Shown here: positions 1 to 8,350 of the stretch, piece by piece | How the letters are laid out: the number at the start of each line of letters is the position of its first letter | Position numbering within the stretch: the stretch's first letter is position 1 | Source: Brucella haematophila | GTDB taxonomy: Bacteria > Pseudomonadota > Alphaproteobacteria > Rhizobiales > Rhizobiaceae | Reading direction: 5' to 3' | NCBI RefSeq assembly: GCF_005938105.1 | Contig: NZ_VCPE01000004.1 | Span: forward strand, 248,001 to 312,000 | Length of the DNA stretch: 64,000 nt | Notes under the pieces: model-generated | Told to the model about the DNA's origin: nothing | The model's database searches: none | Seen by the model: only the letters and a program-made list of their open reading frames with translations | Program-made: the position numbers and the translations under genes

Positions 1-693
1 GCGCTTTTCGATAGCTATGAAGCAACGCTGAACTTCTGCCTCAAGGCGCTGGAAGAAAATCTGGATTGCTATCTTCTGACCACTGTGGATCGGCGCTTTG
101 CGCGCTTCTACACCAAGTTCGGCGATCTGTTTCCATCCGACAAGGATGCCGTTTTCGCCATGATCGCGCCGGAAGAGCGCGAGCGCTTCGCAGAGCTTGC
201 GACCGAATTCAACGGTCAGGTGTCGTTCTCCATGACGCTGGACGAATTGCACAAGGCTGGTCTTCAGCCTGCCTATGAATGCGGCTGGAACCACACGACA
301 CTTCAGGCGCTGAAGGCGGAACCGGGCTGGACCTATCTTCAGGTTGCCTATCCACGTCCCTTCGACCCGGCCTTGGTCAATCGCCAGATCGAGCGTTATG
401 GCGACACGCAATATATGCACCATGAAATGGCGCGCCTTGAAGGCGAAGTGCAGATTTTCGGCCTGCCGCTCGTGCGTTTCGAAGACCGTGATGCGATGTA
501 TAAGCTCATCGGTGAATTGGAACAGGTCGACGGTTGCGACATCTACGATCCCCATGCCTATACCATTGAGGATGGCGGCATGAAGGAGATCGACAGCGTG
601 CAGATCGAGTTCAAGAAACTGGCCGATCCTTACGGTCTGCTCAATCCCGGCAAAACGCGCGGCTGGACCGCCGACATGGCACTTTCGAACTGA
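1..693 (+). CDS. FAD-binding oxidoreductase (FAD-linked oxidase), C-terminal part
   Basis: The reading frame is open from base 1 (ALFDSYEATLNF...) to the TGA at 691-693, so the gene starts before the window. About 230 residues are present. The end, LLNPGKTRGW, matches the C-terminal motif of FAD-linked oxidases of the GlcD / vanillyl-alcohol oxidase type, in which the C-terminal domain forms the substrate side of the active site; the FAD-binding (PCMH) half would lie upstream. The substrate cannot be told from this fragment. The next gene starts 19 bases downstream on the same strand, which suggests co-transcription with a solute-binding protein and hence oxidation of an imported compound. 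Confidence 0.75.
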   Translation, partial: ALFDSYEATLNFCLKALEENLDCYLLTTVDRRFARFYTKFGDLFPSDKDAVFAMIAPEERERFAELATEFNGQVSFSMTLDELHKAGLQPAYECGWNHTTLQALKAEPGWTYLQVAYPRPFDPALVNRQIERYGDTQYMHHEMARLEGEVQIFGLPLVRFEDRDAMYKLIGELEQVDGCDIYDPHAYTIEDGGMKEIDSVQIEFKKLADPYGLLNPGKTRGWTADMALSN

Positions 694-712
694 TAACAGG
701 GGAACGACACGA

Positions 713-1723
713 ATGAAAAAAGCACTCTTTGCGGCAGTCGCCGCTTTCTCGCTTGGCCTTTCCGCACAGATGGCCTTTGCGCTCGACAAGGTGACGCTCG
801 GCACCAACTGGCTGGCGCAGGCTGGCCACGGCGGTTTCTATCAGGCGCTCGCCGATGGCACCTATGAAAAATACGGCCTCGACGTAAAGATCGAAATGGG
901 CGGACCGCAGGTCAACAACCGTCCGATGCTGGCCGCAGGCCGCCTCGACTTCCTGCTCACTGGCAATCTGCTTCTGTCCTTCAACAATGTCGCCAATGGC
1001 GTTCCAACCACGGTTGTGGCTGCCTTCTACCAGAAGGACCCACAGGCCCTGATGGCGCATGACGGCGAATATAAGGATTTCAAGGATCTGGTGAACGCAC
1101 CGACAATCCTGATTTCCAAGGACGGCCAGTTCTCGTTCTGGCCCTGGCTGGTGAAGGAATTCGGTTTCAAGGACGAACAGCTGCGCCCCTATGGCTATAG
1201 CCTCGCCCAGTTCCTCGGCGACAAGAAGACCGTGCAGCAGGCCTATGCGACCGCCGAACCGCTTTATGCGGCCAAGGAAGGCGCAAAGGTCAAGACGTTC
1301 CTGCTCGCCGATGAGGGCTACAACACCTATGCAAACACCATCGAAACGCGTCAGGAGCTGGTCGACAAGAACCCCGACCTCGTACAGCGTTTCGTGACAG
1401 CTTCCATCGAAGGCTGGGTCAACTTCATGTATGGCGACCACAGCAAGGCCTATGAGATGATCCTCAAGGACAATGCGGATATGAGCAAGGAAACGCTCGA
1501 CGCCGAACTGGCTAATCTCAAGGAACTTCAGCTGATCGACAGCGGCGATGCGGTCACCAAGGGCATTGGCGCCATCGATATGAGCCGCGTCAAGGCGTTC
1601 TACGAGCTGGCGCGCAAGTCCGGCATCGTCAGTGGTGAAGAACTCGACATGAGCAAGGTTGCGACCGACGCCTTCGTCAATAAGGGCGCAGGCCTCGACA
1701 TCAAGAAGCAGTTGGGCCAGTAA
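713..1723 (+). CDS. ABC transporter substrate-binding protein, NMT1/THI5-like
   Basis: This is a 336-residue periplasmic binding protein. The first 23 residues form a typical Sec signal peptide (KK, hydrophobic stretch, MAFA before LDKVTL). The mature start, VTLGTNWLAQAGHGGFYQAL, is characteristic of the NMT1/THI5-like family that binds pyrimidine precursors, nitrate, sulfonates or similar small ligands. An AGGGG ribosome site lies just before the ATG. No permease or ATPase gene follows; they may lie upstream of the window. The next gene is a RutR-like regulator, which makes a pyrimidine-related or amide ligand plausible, but this is an inference from context. Confidence 0.8.
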   Translation: MKKALFAAVAAFSLGLSAQMAFALDKVTLGTNWLAQAGHGGFYQALADGTYEKYGLDVKIEMGGPQVNNRPMLAAGRLDFLLTGNLLLSFNNVANGVPTTVVAAFYQKDPQALMAHDGEYKDFKDLVNAPTILISKDGQFSFWPWLVKEFGFKDEQLRPYGYSLAQFLGDKKTVQQAYATAEPLYAAKEGAKVKTFLLADEGYNTYANTIETRQELVDKNPDLVQRFVTASIEGWVNFMYGDHSKAYEMILKDNADMSKETLDAELANLKELQLIDSGDAVTKGIGAIDMSRVKAFYELARKSGIVSGEELDMSKVATDAFVNKGAGLDIKKQLGQ

Positions 1724-1741
1724 GCCCACCACGAAAACGGA

Positions 1742-1776
1742 AAGCCGCCCCGCGTTTCTGAAATGCCCGGCGGCTT
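1742..1776 (+). terminator. Hairpin after substrate-binding protein gene
   Basis: AAGCCGCC at 1742-1749 is exactly complementary to GGCGGCTT at 1769-1776, with a 19-base loop and a pyrimidine-rich tail (CTCCTCT). It sits between the binding-protein stop and the TetR start. It may be a weak terminator or attenuator; there is no real U tract. Confidence 0.45.
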
Positions 1777-1799
1777 CTCCTCTGACCACGGTTACAAAT

Positions 1800-2456
1800 A
1801 TGACGATCGACGACGAGAATGACGACATCGAGCCGACCGGACGGGACAAGGTTCTCGACCGCCGACGGCGCATTCTCGGCGCGATCCGTACCGCGGCTAT
1901 CGATGAATTTGCCGAAAAGGGTCTGGTTGGTGCATCCACGCAAGGCATTGCGCAACGCGCCGGCCTGACCAAGCCGCAGCTGCATTATTATATTTCCAGC
2001 AAGGAAGAACTCTACGAGGACATTATCGTCTTCATCCTCGATGAGTGGGAAGATATCTTCCTCGATGCCAGCGCGGAAGACGATCCGGCCAAGGTGATCC
2101 GCCAATATATTCGGGCGAAACTCGACTACAGCCAGAAGAACCCGAAAGCATCGCGGCTTTTCACCACCGAAATCGCCAATGGTGCGCCCTATCTCAGCCG
2201 CCACTGGACCAAGCATGTCACCGCCACCCATCGCGCGGTCAAACTGATCCAGTCATGGGTGGACACTGGCCGTATCAAGCCGGTCGACCCGCTGCTGTTC
2301 CAGATGCATATCTGGGCGGTGACGCAGCATTATGCCGATTTTGAAACGCAGGTGCGCAGCATGATGGAAGTCGGCAAGGACGATCCACTGGATTTCGAGC
2401 GCATCGAAAAAGAAGTCTCGACACTGTTTCTGCGCGTCTGTGGATTGGCTGACTGA
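1800..2456 (+). CDS. TetR family regulator, RutR-like
   Basis: This is a transcription factor of about 218 residues. The N-terminal helix-turn-helix (about residues 22-68; STQGIAQRAGLTKPQLHYYISSKEELY) is TetR-like. The C-terminal half (ASRLFTTEIANGAP, then HIWAVTQHYADFETQV) resembles the YcdC/RutR ligand domain; RutR of E. coli is uracil-responsive and controls pyrimidine use. I chose the ATG at 1800 because the protein then begins just before the helix-turn-helix; the same frame stays open back to 1659, overlapping the binding-protein gene, and no clear ribosome site marks either start. It probably controls the upstream transport/oxidase genes. Confidence 0.75.
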   Translation: MTIDDENDDIEPTGRDKVLDRRRRILGAIRTAAIDEFAEKGLVGASTQGIAQRAGLTKPQLHYYISSKEELYEDIIVFILDEWEDIFLDASAEDDPAKVIRQYIRAKLDYSQKNPKASRLFTTEIANGAPYLSRHWTKHVTATHRAVKLIQSWVDTGRIKPVDPLLFQMHIWAVTQHYADFETQVRSMMEVGKDDPLDFERIEKEVSTLFLRVCGLAD

Positions 2457-2486
2457 AGTCAGCCGCATCAGCATTTGAATAGCAAA

Positions 2487-2513
2487 GCACCGCCTGAAAA
2501 CAGGCGGCGCTTT
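2487..2513. terminator. Bidirectional terminator between convergent genes
   Basis: CGCCTG at 2491-2496, an AAAA loop, and CAGGCG at 2501-2506, extended by flanking GC and followed by TTT. It lies between the convergent TetR gene and the membrane-protein gene on the minus strand. Confidence 0.65.
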
Positions 2514-2519
2514 ATGTCG

Positions 2520-3350
2520 TTATGCAGTCGCCAGATTGCCGAGCGCGTTTTCCGCCTTTGCCCGTTCTTCCGGCGTCAGTTCGAGGCGCGCAAGTTGCTC
2601 ATCAAGAAGGATCGGCAACGTGCCATCCGGATGCGCTGCGGCAACGCCGAATGTCTCATCGCTCTTTTCGTCGTAGTGGAAGAAAGGCGCTTCCTTCTTG
2701 CCGAAAACGGTCACGATATGCGGCGGCTTTTTCACACCGGTCAGCGGGCTGTAGCCGATGCGCGACTTGCCCATGCTGTCCTTGCGCGAAAGGATTTTCG
2801 CCCAGTAAAGCTGCAATTCCGCTTCGCTTTTTGCTGCACCCACCGTCTTCGAAATGTTGAGAAAACGCTTGATGAACAGGACAGAACAGCCAAGCATGAT
2901 GCCAAGCAGGACGACGCCCACCGTCAGGCGGTTCCAGAACTCATCGAGAGCCAGCGACAGCGTGACATTTTCAGGATGCGATTTCTGCATCACGACATCG
3001 GTTTCATAATCGCCGCTTGAAAAGCTGACGAAAGAGAAATCGACGGATTTGATCAGGCGCTCGCCTTCATACTCATAGGAGATGTTGGCCTTGCAGTCGG
3101 TGATCATCTTCTTGGTCCGGCAATTGCCGTCGAAAATGGTCGCATCTTCGATCACCACCGGATCCTGCTTGATCTGATAATCCGCATAGAGGCCCGGACC
3201 CCAGGCCCAGACAACGACGAACGAAATGACAGGGAAAATAAGCGCCAGAAAAAGCATGCGCCAGCGATCGGCGAAACCAGCTTTTCCTACCTTTATTTTG
3301 CGCGCGGGGAGAATGCCGGATAAATCCGGAAGAGAATAGGTTGTAGCCAT
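2520..3350 (-). CDS. Hypothetical membrane protein with two transmembrane segments
   Basis: This 276-residue protein is not recognised. It has a hydrophobic segment at about residues 33-52 (LFLALIFPVISFVVVWAWGP) and a second at about 140-160 (VGVVLLGIMLGCSVLFI). The loop between them holds two cysteines (GNCRTKKMITDC) and is probably periplasmic. The C-terminal 110 residues are soluble and end in an acidic/alanine-rich helix. The architecture recalls small envelope proteins with an exported central domain. It stands alone between two terminator-like regions, and I assign no function. Confidence 0.6.
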   Translation of the reverse strand: MATTYSLPDLSGILPARKIKVGKAGFADRWRMLFLALIFPVISFVVVWAWGPGLYADYQIKQDPVVIEDATIFDGNCRTKKMITDCKANISYEYEGERLIKSVDFSFVSFSSGDYETDVVMQKSHPENVTLSLALDEFWNRLTVGVVLLGIMLGCSVLFIKRFLNISKTVGAAKSEAELQLYWAKILSRKDSMGKSRIGYSPLTGVKKPPHIVTVFGKKEAPFFHYDEKSDETFGVAAAHPDGTLPILLDEQLARLELTPEERAKAENALGNLATA

Positions 3351-3493
3351 GTTGCTAATAATTTCTGGATATTTTCTGGTTGGGAGGAACCAGAACCTAA
3401 CGCAACGTTAGCAATGACTTAAATAGCTTTTCTCGACTACCCAGTAACGTAAAATTACACTTTTGAAACGAGTTGAACGCTGTTTCAGCAAAA

Positions 3494-4336
3494 TCAGCGC
3501 AATCCTTCCAGTTCGGCAATGCGTGCGGCGCTGTCCTTTTCCAGCATCCGCGTCATTTCGCGAATGAGGGTTTCAGCCAGCACAAACAGGGCCGCCGACG
3601 AATCCCATGCGGAGGGCACCGCCGTGCGGCCAGCCAGCACATGGCGCGCAACACGGGCAATCGGCGACAGCCACTGGTCGGTCACGAGAATGACCTCCAC
3701 ACCCCGCGCCCGCGCCTTTTCCGCAAGCTTCAGGAGACTGTCCTGATAGCGGCGAATGTCAAAAACGACGAGCACGTCGCGCTTGCCCATATCGAGCAAC
3801 CGGTCGCGCCAGATACTTTCCTGTCCGCCAAGATGAAACACATGCGGACGAATGATCGTCATATGCGCCGTCATATATTGCGCGATCGGGTCGGTGAAGC
3901 GACCGCCGATCAGATAAATATTGCCCTTGGCATTCGAAAGCGCCGCCACCGCTTGCCGCAACTGCTTGGCGCCAAGGTGACGGAATGTCTCGCGGATATT
4001 CTCCTGCGTGTGCTCCACCGCCGGATAGGCCGTATCCAGGCTTTTGTCCGAGTGTTCATTGCGATGGTGCGGCGACTGCAATTGCGCCGCAAGCTCGTTT
4101 TGCAGATGCGCCTGAAACTCGGGATAGTTCTGGAAACCGAGCCGGTTCACGAAACGCAGGATGGTCGGAGAACTGACCCCTGCCTGCGCCGAAAATTCCG
4201 CCACCGTCTTCAACCCCAGCATGGGGTAATTGGCGATCAATGTCTGGGCTGCGGCACGCTCTCCGGCGGGCATCGTATCGATCCGTTCATTGATGCGTTC
4301 GGCGACGCTGGCGCTTTCCGACAAGGCGTTTTCCAT
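3494..4336 (-). CDS. RpiR family transcriptional regulator (HTH plus SIS domain)
   Basis: This is a 280-residue regulator. The N-terminal RpiR helix-turn-helix spans about residues 15-80 (TVAEFSAQAGVSSPTILRFVNRLGF). A SIS (sugar isomerase) fold at about 125-245 (KGNIYLIGGRFTDPIAQY, later EVILVTDQWLSPIA) would bind the effector; SIS domains in this family usually bind phosphosugars, but family members also control amine and amino-acid catabolism. It is transcribed away from the amidohydrolase/permease/ligase cluster, so it is the likely local regulator. Confidence 0.85.
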   Translation of the reverse strand: MENALSESASVAERINERIDTMPAGERAAAQTLIANYPMLGLKTVAEFSAQAGVSSPTILRFVNRLGFQNYPEFQAHLQNELAAQLQSPHHRNEHSDKSLDTAYPAVEHTQENIRETFRHLGAKQLRQAVAALSNAKGNIYLIGGRFTDPIAQYMTAHMTIIRPHVFHLGGQESIWRDRLLDMGKRDVLVVFDIRRYQDSLLKLAEKARARGVEVILVTDQWLSPIARVARHVLAGRTAVPSAWDSSAALFVLAETLIREMTRMLEKDSAARIAELEGLR

Positions 4337-4385
4337 TCGACGTTTCGGCCCGACAACACTTGTGAATTGTGAGCCAAATTATATT

Positions 4386-4408
4386 TGACAAATTATCATA
4401 CGGCGTAT
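4386..4408. promoter_or_regulatory. Candidate promoter/operator in the divergent rpiR-amidohydrolase region
   Basis: The 139-base divergent region is AT-rich and contains a TTGACA hexamer at 4386-4391. Next to it is an exact odd palindrome, ATACGGCGTAT (4398-4408), embedded in TTTGA...TCAAA flanks. This layout suits a -35 element overlapped by a regulator site, plausibly that of the RpiR protein. No convincing -10 with ideal spacing could be fixed by eye. Confidence 0.35.
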
Positions 4409-4475
4409 CAAATAATCCGCAATAGCGCAGAATTTTAAAAAACGTAACATAAGTTACAGCGCAGGGAACAAACAG

Positions 4476-5237
4476 ATGGCGGACGAGCGAGAGGGACGCC
4501 CGGCTTCGCATGAGCCGGTTTTTGTCGTCAACGAAACGGGGCAGAGTCCCTGGCTTTTCGTTTGCGAACACGCTTCCAATTATGTGCCGGAACGTTTCGA
4601 CGGTTTGGGTCTGGGCGAGGATGCCCTGCGCGCCCATATCGCCTGGGACCCCGGTGCGGTTGAGGTTGCACGGCATCTGAGCGCCGCGCTCGACGCGCCG
4701 CTGGTTGAGTCGCGCCTGTCGCGTCTGCTGATTGATTGCAACCGTCCGCTCGACGCGCCGGACCTCATTCCGGAGGTCAGCGAAATGACTGTCATTCCGG
4801 GCAATCACGAGCTGAACTCGCTCGAACGCACGGCGCGAATCGACATGTCGCATCGCCCATTTCATGCGCGCATCGAACAACTGATCGCGGCGCGCGCGGC
4901 ACGCGGCCTGCCGTCGTGGATCGTCACGATCCATTCATTCACGCCGGTCTATCGCGATGTGGCACGCCCCTGGCAGATCGGCATTATTCACGACGCGGAC
5001 GACCGTGTAGCCGCGCCATTGATTGCGGCGTTGAAGCAGGATTCCGCGCTCAATGTGGGCGTTAATGAGCCTTACGCGCCTTCCGACCGTGTTTACTACA
5101 CGCTGGAACGCCATGCACGCCCGCGCAATACGCCCTGCGCCATGATCGAAATCCGCAACAATGAAATCGCCGACGCAAAGGCGCAGACAGCATGGGCTTC
5201 ACGGCTTGCGGAAATCTTCCGCAACCTGAAAGCCTGA
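4476..5237 (+). CDS. N-formylglutamate amidohydrolase family protein
   Basis: This 253-residue protein belongs to the N-formylglutamate amidohydrolase family (zinc-dependent, HutG-like; PF05013). Family signatures are ICEHASNYVP-like (VCEHASNYVPERFDGLGL, residues 30-47), HIAWDPGA, the ligand-rich IVTIHSFTP, and the C-terminal IEIRNNEI. The known reaction is hydrolysis of an N-acyl or formyl amide of glutamate. AGGGAAC before ATG 4476 supports the start. No hut genes are nearby. It precedes a permease, a glutamine-synthetase-like ligase and two dehydrogenases, so hydrolysis of a gamma-glutamyl amide intermediate is an attractive alternative role (inference). Confidence 0.8.
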   Translation: MADEREGRPASHEPVFVVNETGQSPWLFVCEHASNYVPERFDGLGLGEDALRAHIAWDPGAVEVARHLSAALDAPLVESRLSRLLIDCNRPLDAPDLIPEVSEMTVIPGNHELNSLERTARIDMSHRPFHARIEQLIAARAARGLPSWIVTIHSFTPVYRDVARPWQIGIIHDADDRVAAPLIAALKQDSALNVGVNEPYAPSDRVYYTLERHARPRNTPCAMIEIRNNEIADAKAQTAWASRLAEIFRNLKA

Positions 5238-5318
5238 TCAGGTTTTATGACAAGAGAAGAAGACTGAAAGTACCATCCGCATGAGTGAGTAGAGAGCAGA
5301 GATCAAAGGGGAACAACC

Positions 5319-6878
5319 ATGAGCTCAGATTACTCCGATAAAGATAAAAGCGAGGACATCAAAGTCCTGCATGGCATGGGTTACGCTCAGGAACTGCAAC
5401 GTTCCATGAGCCGATTTTCGAACTTCGCAATTTCATTTTCCATCATCTGCATCCTGTCTGGCGGCATCAACTCCTTCGCCCAGGCTATTTCCTCGGTCGG
5501 CGGCGCTGGCGCAGGTATTGGCTGGATTGTCGGCTGTCTGATATCCGGCATGTTCGCCCTGTCGATGGCGCAGATCGCTTCGGCCTTCCCGACCGCTGGC
5601 GGCCTCTATCACTGGGCCTCTATTCTCGGTAACCGTTTCACCGGCTGGCTGACTGCATGGCTCAACCTGCTCGGGCTGATCACCGTTCTCGGCGCGATCA
5701 ATATCGGCACCGCCTTCTTCTTTCAGGGAACGTTCGGCCACCTGATCGGCATGGATACCTCGGCAGGGCATATCGTGATTTTCGTCACGATCATCACCAT
5801 CGGGCAGGCCCTGTTCAACCATCTCGGCATCAAGGTCACGACATTCCTGACCGATATTTCGGGTTATATCATCTTCATCACCACCGCCGCTCTGGTTGTC
5901 GGCTGTCTGGTCTATGCGCCAGCGCTGGATTTCTCGCGTCTGTGGACCTTCACCAACTATTCCGGTGCAGCGGGCGGCGAAGTCTTCCCGCAGAGCGACA
6001 ACATGGCTTACCTGTTCCTGCTCTGCCTGTTGCTGCCGGTCTATACGATCACCGGTTATGACGCCTCGGCCCATACATCCGAGGAAACCATCAAGGCAGC
6101 CCATACGGTTCCGCGCGGCATTGTATCGGCAGTATTCTGGTCTTCGCTCGTCGGCTGGATCATGATCTGCGCCATCACGCTGGCAATCCCGGACATGAAT
6201 GCAGCAGCCGCGCAAGGCTGGGGCATGTTCTTCGGCACCATGGACGCCATCCTGCCCGGACCGCTGAAGAATGTGATCTATTTCGCCATCGTCATCACGC
6301 AGCTACTCTGCGGTCTGGCGACGGTGACGTCCGCATCGCGCATGCTGTTCGCCTTCTCTCGCGATGACGGCATGCCGATCGGCTCCAAGACGCTCGCCAG
6401 CGTTTCGCCGAAATACCGCACGCCGGTTGCTGCGATCTGGACCGCTGCCTTCCTCGAAATCATCTATGTTTTCGCGGCGCAGTTCGTCTCCATCGGTGGC
6501 ACCAACCTCTACACCATCGTCGTCAACTCGACGCTCGTCTTCCTGTTCCTGTCCTTCACCATTCCGCTCGTGCTGGCGATTTTTGCCTATGGCACGCCGA
6601 AATGGCCGAACCCGGGACCATGGGCCATGTCGGGCGGCCTCTACAAGCTGGTGACATTCCTTTCAGTCGTCGGCATGGCGATTATTTTCTACATCGCCGT
6701 GCAGCCGCCAAACGACAAGGTGCTGTGGATCGTTGTCGGCTTCGTCCTGCTTGCCGGTGTTCTCTGGCTGACCGTCGAGAACAAGCGTTTCCAGGGCCCG
6801 CCGGTCGGCGACCGGATCGCCAAGCGTGCGGCTGAAATCGCAGCCGCAGAACGGGCCGTCGGCGAAACTGCCCACTAA
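5319..6878 (+). CDS. APC family amino acid/amine permease
   Basis: This 519-residue integral membrane protein has about 12 hydrophobic segments. The N-terminal pattern (FSNFAISFSIICILSGGINSF, then GWIVGCLISGMFALSMAQIASAFPTAGGLYHWASIL) is that of the APC superfamily, amino acid / choline / GABA permease branch. The conserved FPTAGGLYHW motif follows TM2. AAAGGGGA sits before the ATG. It should import the substrate that the downstream ligase glutamylates; this branch carries amino acids, GABA, putrescine and ethanolamine-like amines. A strong hairpin follows the stop codon. Confidence 0.9.
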   Translation: MSSDYSDKDKSEDIKVLHGMGYAQELQRSMSRFSNFAISFSIICILSGGINSFAQAISSVGGAGAGIGWIVGCLISGMFALSMAQIASAFPTAGGLYHWASILGNRFTGWLTAWLNLLGLITVLGAINIGTAFFFQGTFGHLIGMDTSAGHIVIFVTIITIGQALFNHLGIKVTTFLTDISGYIIFITTAALVVGCLVYAPALDFSRLWTFTNYSGAAGGEVFPQSDNMAYLFLLCLLLPVYTITGYDASAHTSEETIKAAHTVPRGIVSAVFWSSLVGWIMICAITLAIPDMNAAAAQGWGMFFGTMDAILPGPLKNVIYFAIVITQLLCGLATVTSASRMLFAFSRDDGMPIGSKTLASVSPKYRTPVAAIWTAAFLEIIYVFAAQFVSIGGTNLYTIVVNSTLVFLFLSFTIPLVLAIFAYGTPKWPNPGPWAMSGGLYKLVTFLSVVGMAIIFYIAVQPPNDKVLWIVVGFVLLAGVLWLTVENKRFQGPPVGDRIAKRAAEIAAAERAVGETAH

Positions 6879-6883
6879 CCAGC

Positions 6884-6912
6884 AACTCTGGCCGGTTCAT
6901 CCGGCCAGAGTT
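6884..6912 (+). terminator. Intra-operon hairpin between permease and ligase genes
   Basis: AACTCTGGCCGG (6884-6895), loop TTCAT, CCGGCCAGAGTT (6901-6912): a perfect 12-bp stem, followed by TCCC rather than a U run. It lies 6 bases after the permease stop and 31 bases before the next start. It could act as a partial terminator or 3' stabiliser giving unequal expression of the two genes. Confidence 0.6.
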
Positions 6913-6943
6913 TCCCATCGGATAATTTTTGGAGAGCACAAGA

Positions 6944-8311
6944 ATGGCTGGATCCCTATCGTTTGAAGAACTCAAGAAAGCCGTTTCTGCCGGAGATATC
7001 GATACAGTTCTCGCCTGCATCGTGGATATGCAGGGGCGCCTGATCGGCAAGCGCTTCTATGCGCCGTTCTTCGTGGAATCCGCCTATGACGAAACCCATG
7101 GCTGCAACTATCTCCTTGCCGACGATATCGACATGGAGCCGGTGCCGGGCTATGAGGCCGCGAGCTGGGACAAGGGTTACGGCGACTTCGTCATGAAGCC
7201 GGATCTTTCCACCATCCGGCTTGCGCCATGGCTGGAAAAGACCGCCATCATTCTTTGCGACGTGCAGGATCATCACCATCACGATCTGGCCCATTCGCCA
7301 CGGGCTATTTTGAAAAAGCAGCTCGCCCGCCTGCATGAGCGCGGCTATCGCGCCTATTTCGCATCCGAGCTGGAATTCTATATTTTTGACGAGTCCTACA
7401 AGACGGCCCGCAACAAGCATTGGCAGGCCATGGAAACGGCCTCGCCCTATATTCAGGACTATGTGATTCACCTGACGACCAGAGAAGAGCCGGTTCTGCG
7501 CGCCATGCGCAATCAACTGGCTGCGGCGGGCATTCCCGTCGAAAATTCGAAGGGCGAATGGGGTCCGGGGCAAGAAGAGCTGAATGTGCGTTATGCCGAA
7601 GCGCTGGAAATGGCCGACCGGCATGTAATCATGAAGACCGCAATGAAGGACATTGCCGAGCAACACGGCAAGTGCATCACCTTCATGGCAAAATATGATT
7701 ACAACAAAGCGGGCAGTTCCAGCCATGTGCACAATTCCGTCTGGAGCGCCGACGGCAAGGAGCCGCTCTTCTTCGACCCGAAAGCGCCGCATACGATGAC
7801 GCCGCTGATGCGGTCATGGGTGGCGGGCCAGTTAAAGTATGCGACCGACTACACTTATTTCCTCGCGCCTTACATCAATTCCTACAAGCGCTTTCAGGCG
7901 GGCACCTTCGCGCCGACCAAGATCACTTGGAGCGAAGACAACCGCACGGCGGGCTTCCGTCTCTGCGGTGAAGGCACCAAGGCGATCCGTATCGAATGCC
8001 GTATCGGCGGGGCCGACCTCAATCCTTATCTCGCTTTCGCTGCGCTGATCGCCGCCGGGCTTCAGGGCGTGGATGAAAAGCTGGAACTGGAAGAGCCTTT
8101 CGTGGGCGATGCCTATGGCGCGGTGAAACTGAAGGAAATTCCCTATACGCTGCGCGAAGCCGCCCTTGCTCTCAAGAACTCGTCTTTCCTGAAAGAGGCG
8201 CTCGGTGAGGATGTGGTCAGCCATTATGTTCACACGGCCCATTGGGAGCAGATCGAATATGATCGTCGCGTCACGGACTGGGAACTGCATCGCGGCTTCG
8301 AGCGCTACTGA
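6944..8311 (+). CDS. Glutamine synthetase family protein (gamma-glutamyl amine ligase, PuuA-like)
   Basis: This 455-residue protein has the glutamine synthetase fold: an N-terminal beta-grasp part (DIDTVLACIVDMQGRLIGKR) and the catalytic domain with ASELEFYIFD (metal ligands), GPGQEELNVRYAEALEMADR, and AGSSSHVHNS (ATP/ammonia-site histidine). It lacks the adenylylation-loop region typical of GlnA I and resembles gamma-glutamylpolyamine or gamma-glutamylamine synthetases, which join glutamate to an amine using ATP. I chose ATG 6944 because GGAGAG lies 7 bases upstream; an in-frame TTG at 6929 would overlap that ribosome site. It lies in one unit with a permease and two dehydrogenases. Confidence 0.85.
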   Translation: MAGSLSFEELKKAVSAGDIDTVLACIVDMQGRLIGKRFYAPFFVESAYDETHGCNYLLADDIDMEPVPGYEAASWDKGYGDFVMKPDLSTIRLAPWLEKTAIILCDVQDHHHHDLAHSPRAILKKQLARLHERGYRAYFASELEFYIFDESYKTARNKHWQAMETASPYIQDYVIHLTTREEPVLRAMRNQLAAAGIPVENSKGEWGPGQEELNVRYAEALEMADRHVIMKTAMKDIAEQHGKCITFMAKYDYNKAGSSSHVHNSVWSADGKEPLFFDPKAPHTMTPLMRSWVAGQLKYATDYTYFLAPYINSYKRFQAGTFAPTKITWSEDNRTAGFRLCGEGTKAIRIECRIGGADLNPYLAFAALIAAGLQGVDEKLELEEPFVGDAYGAVKLKEIPYTLREAALALKNSSFLKEALGEDVVSHYVHTAHWEQIEYDRRVTDWELHRGFERY

Positions 8312-8350
8312 CCGGCCACCATCTAGAATGACATATGAAGGACATGCCCG

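Noticed and set aside
4476-5237. Annotation of this gene as hutG of histidine degradation
   Set aside because: No other hut genes are present; the neighbours suggest a different glutamyl-amide substrate.
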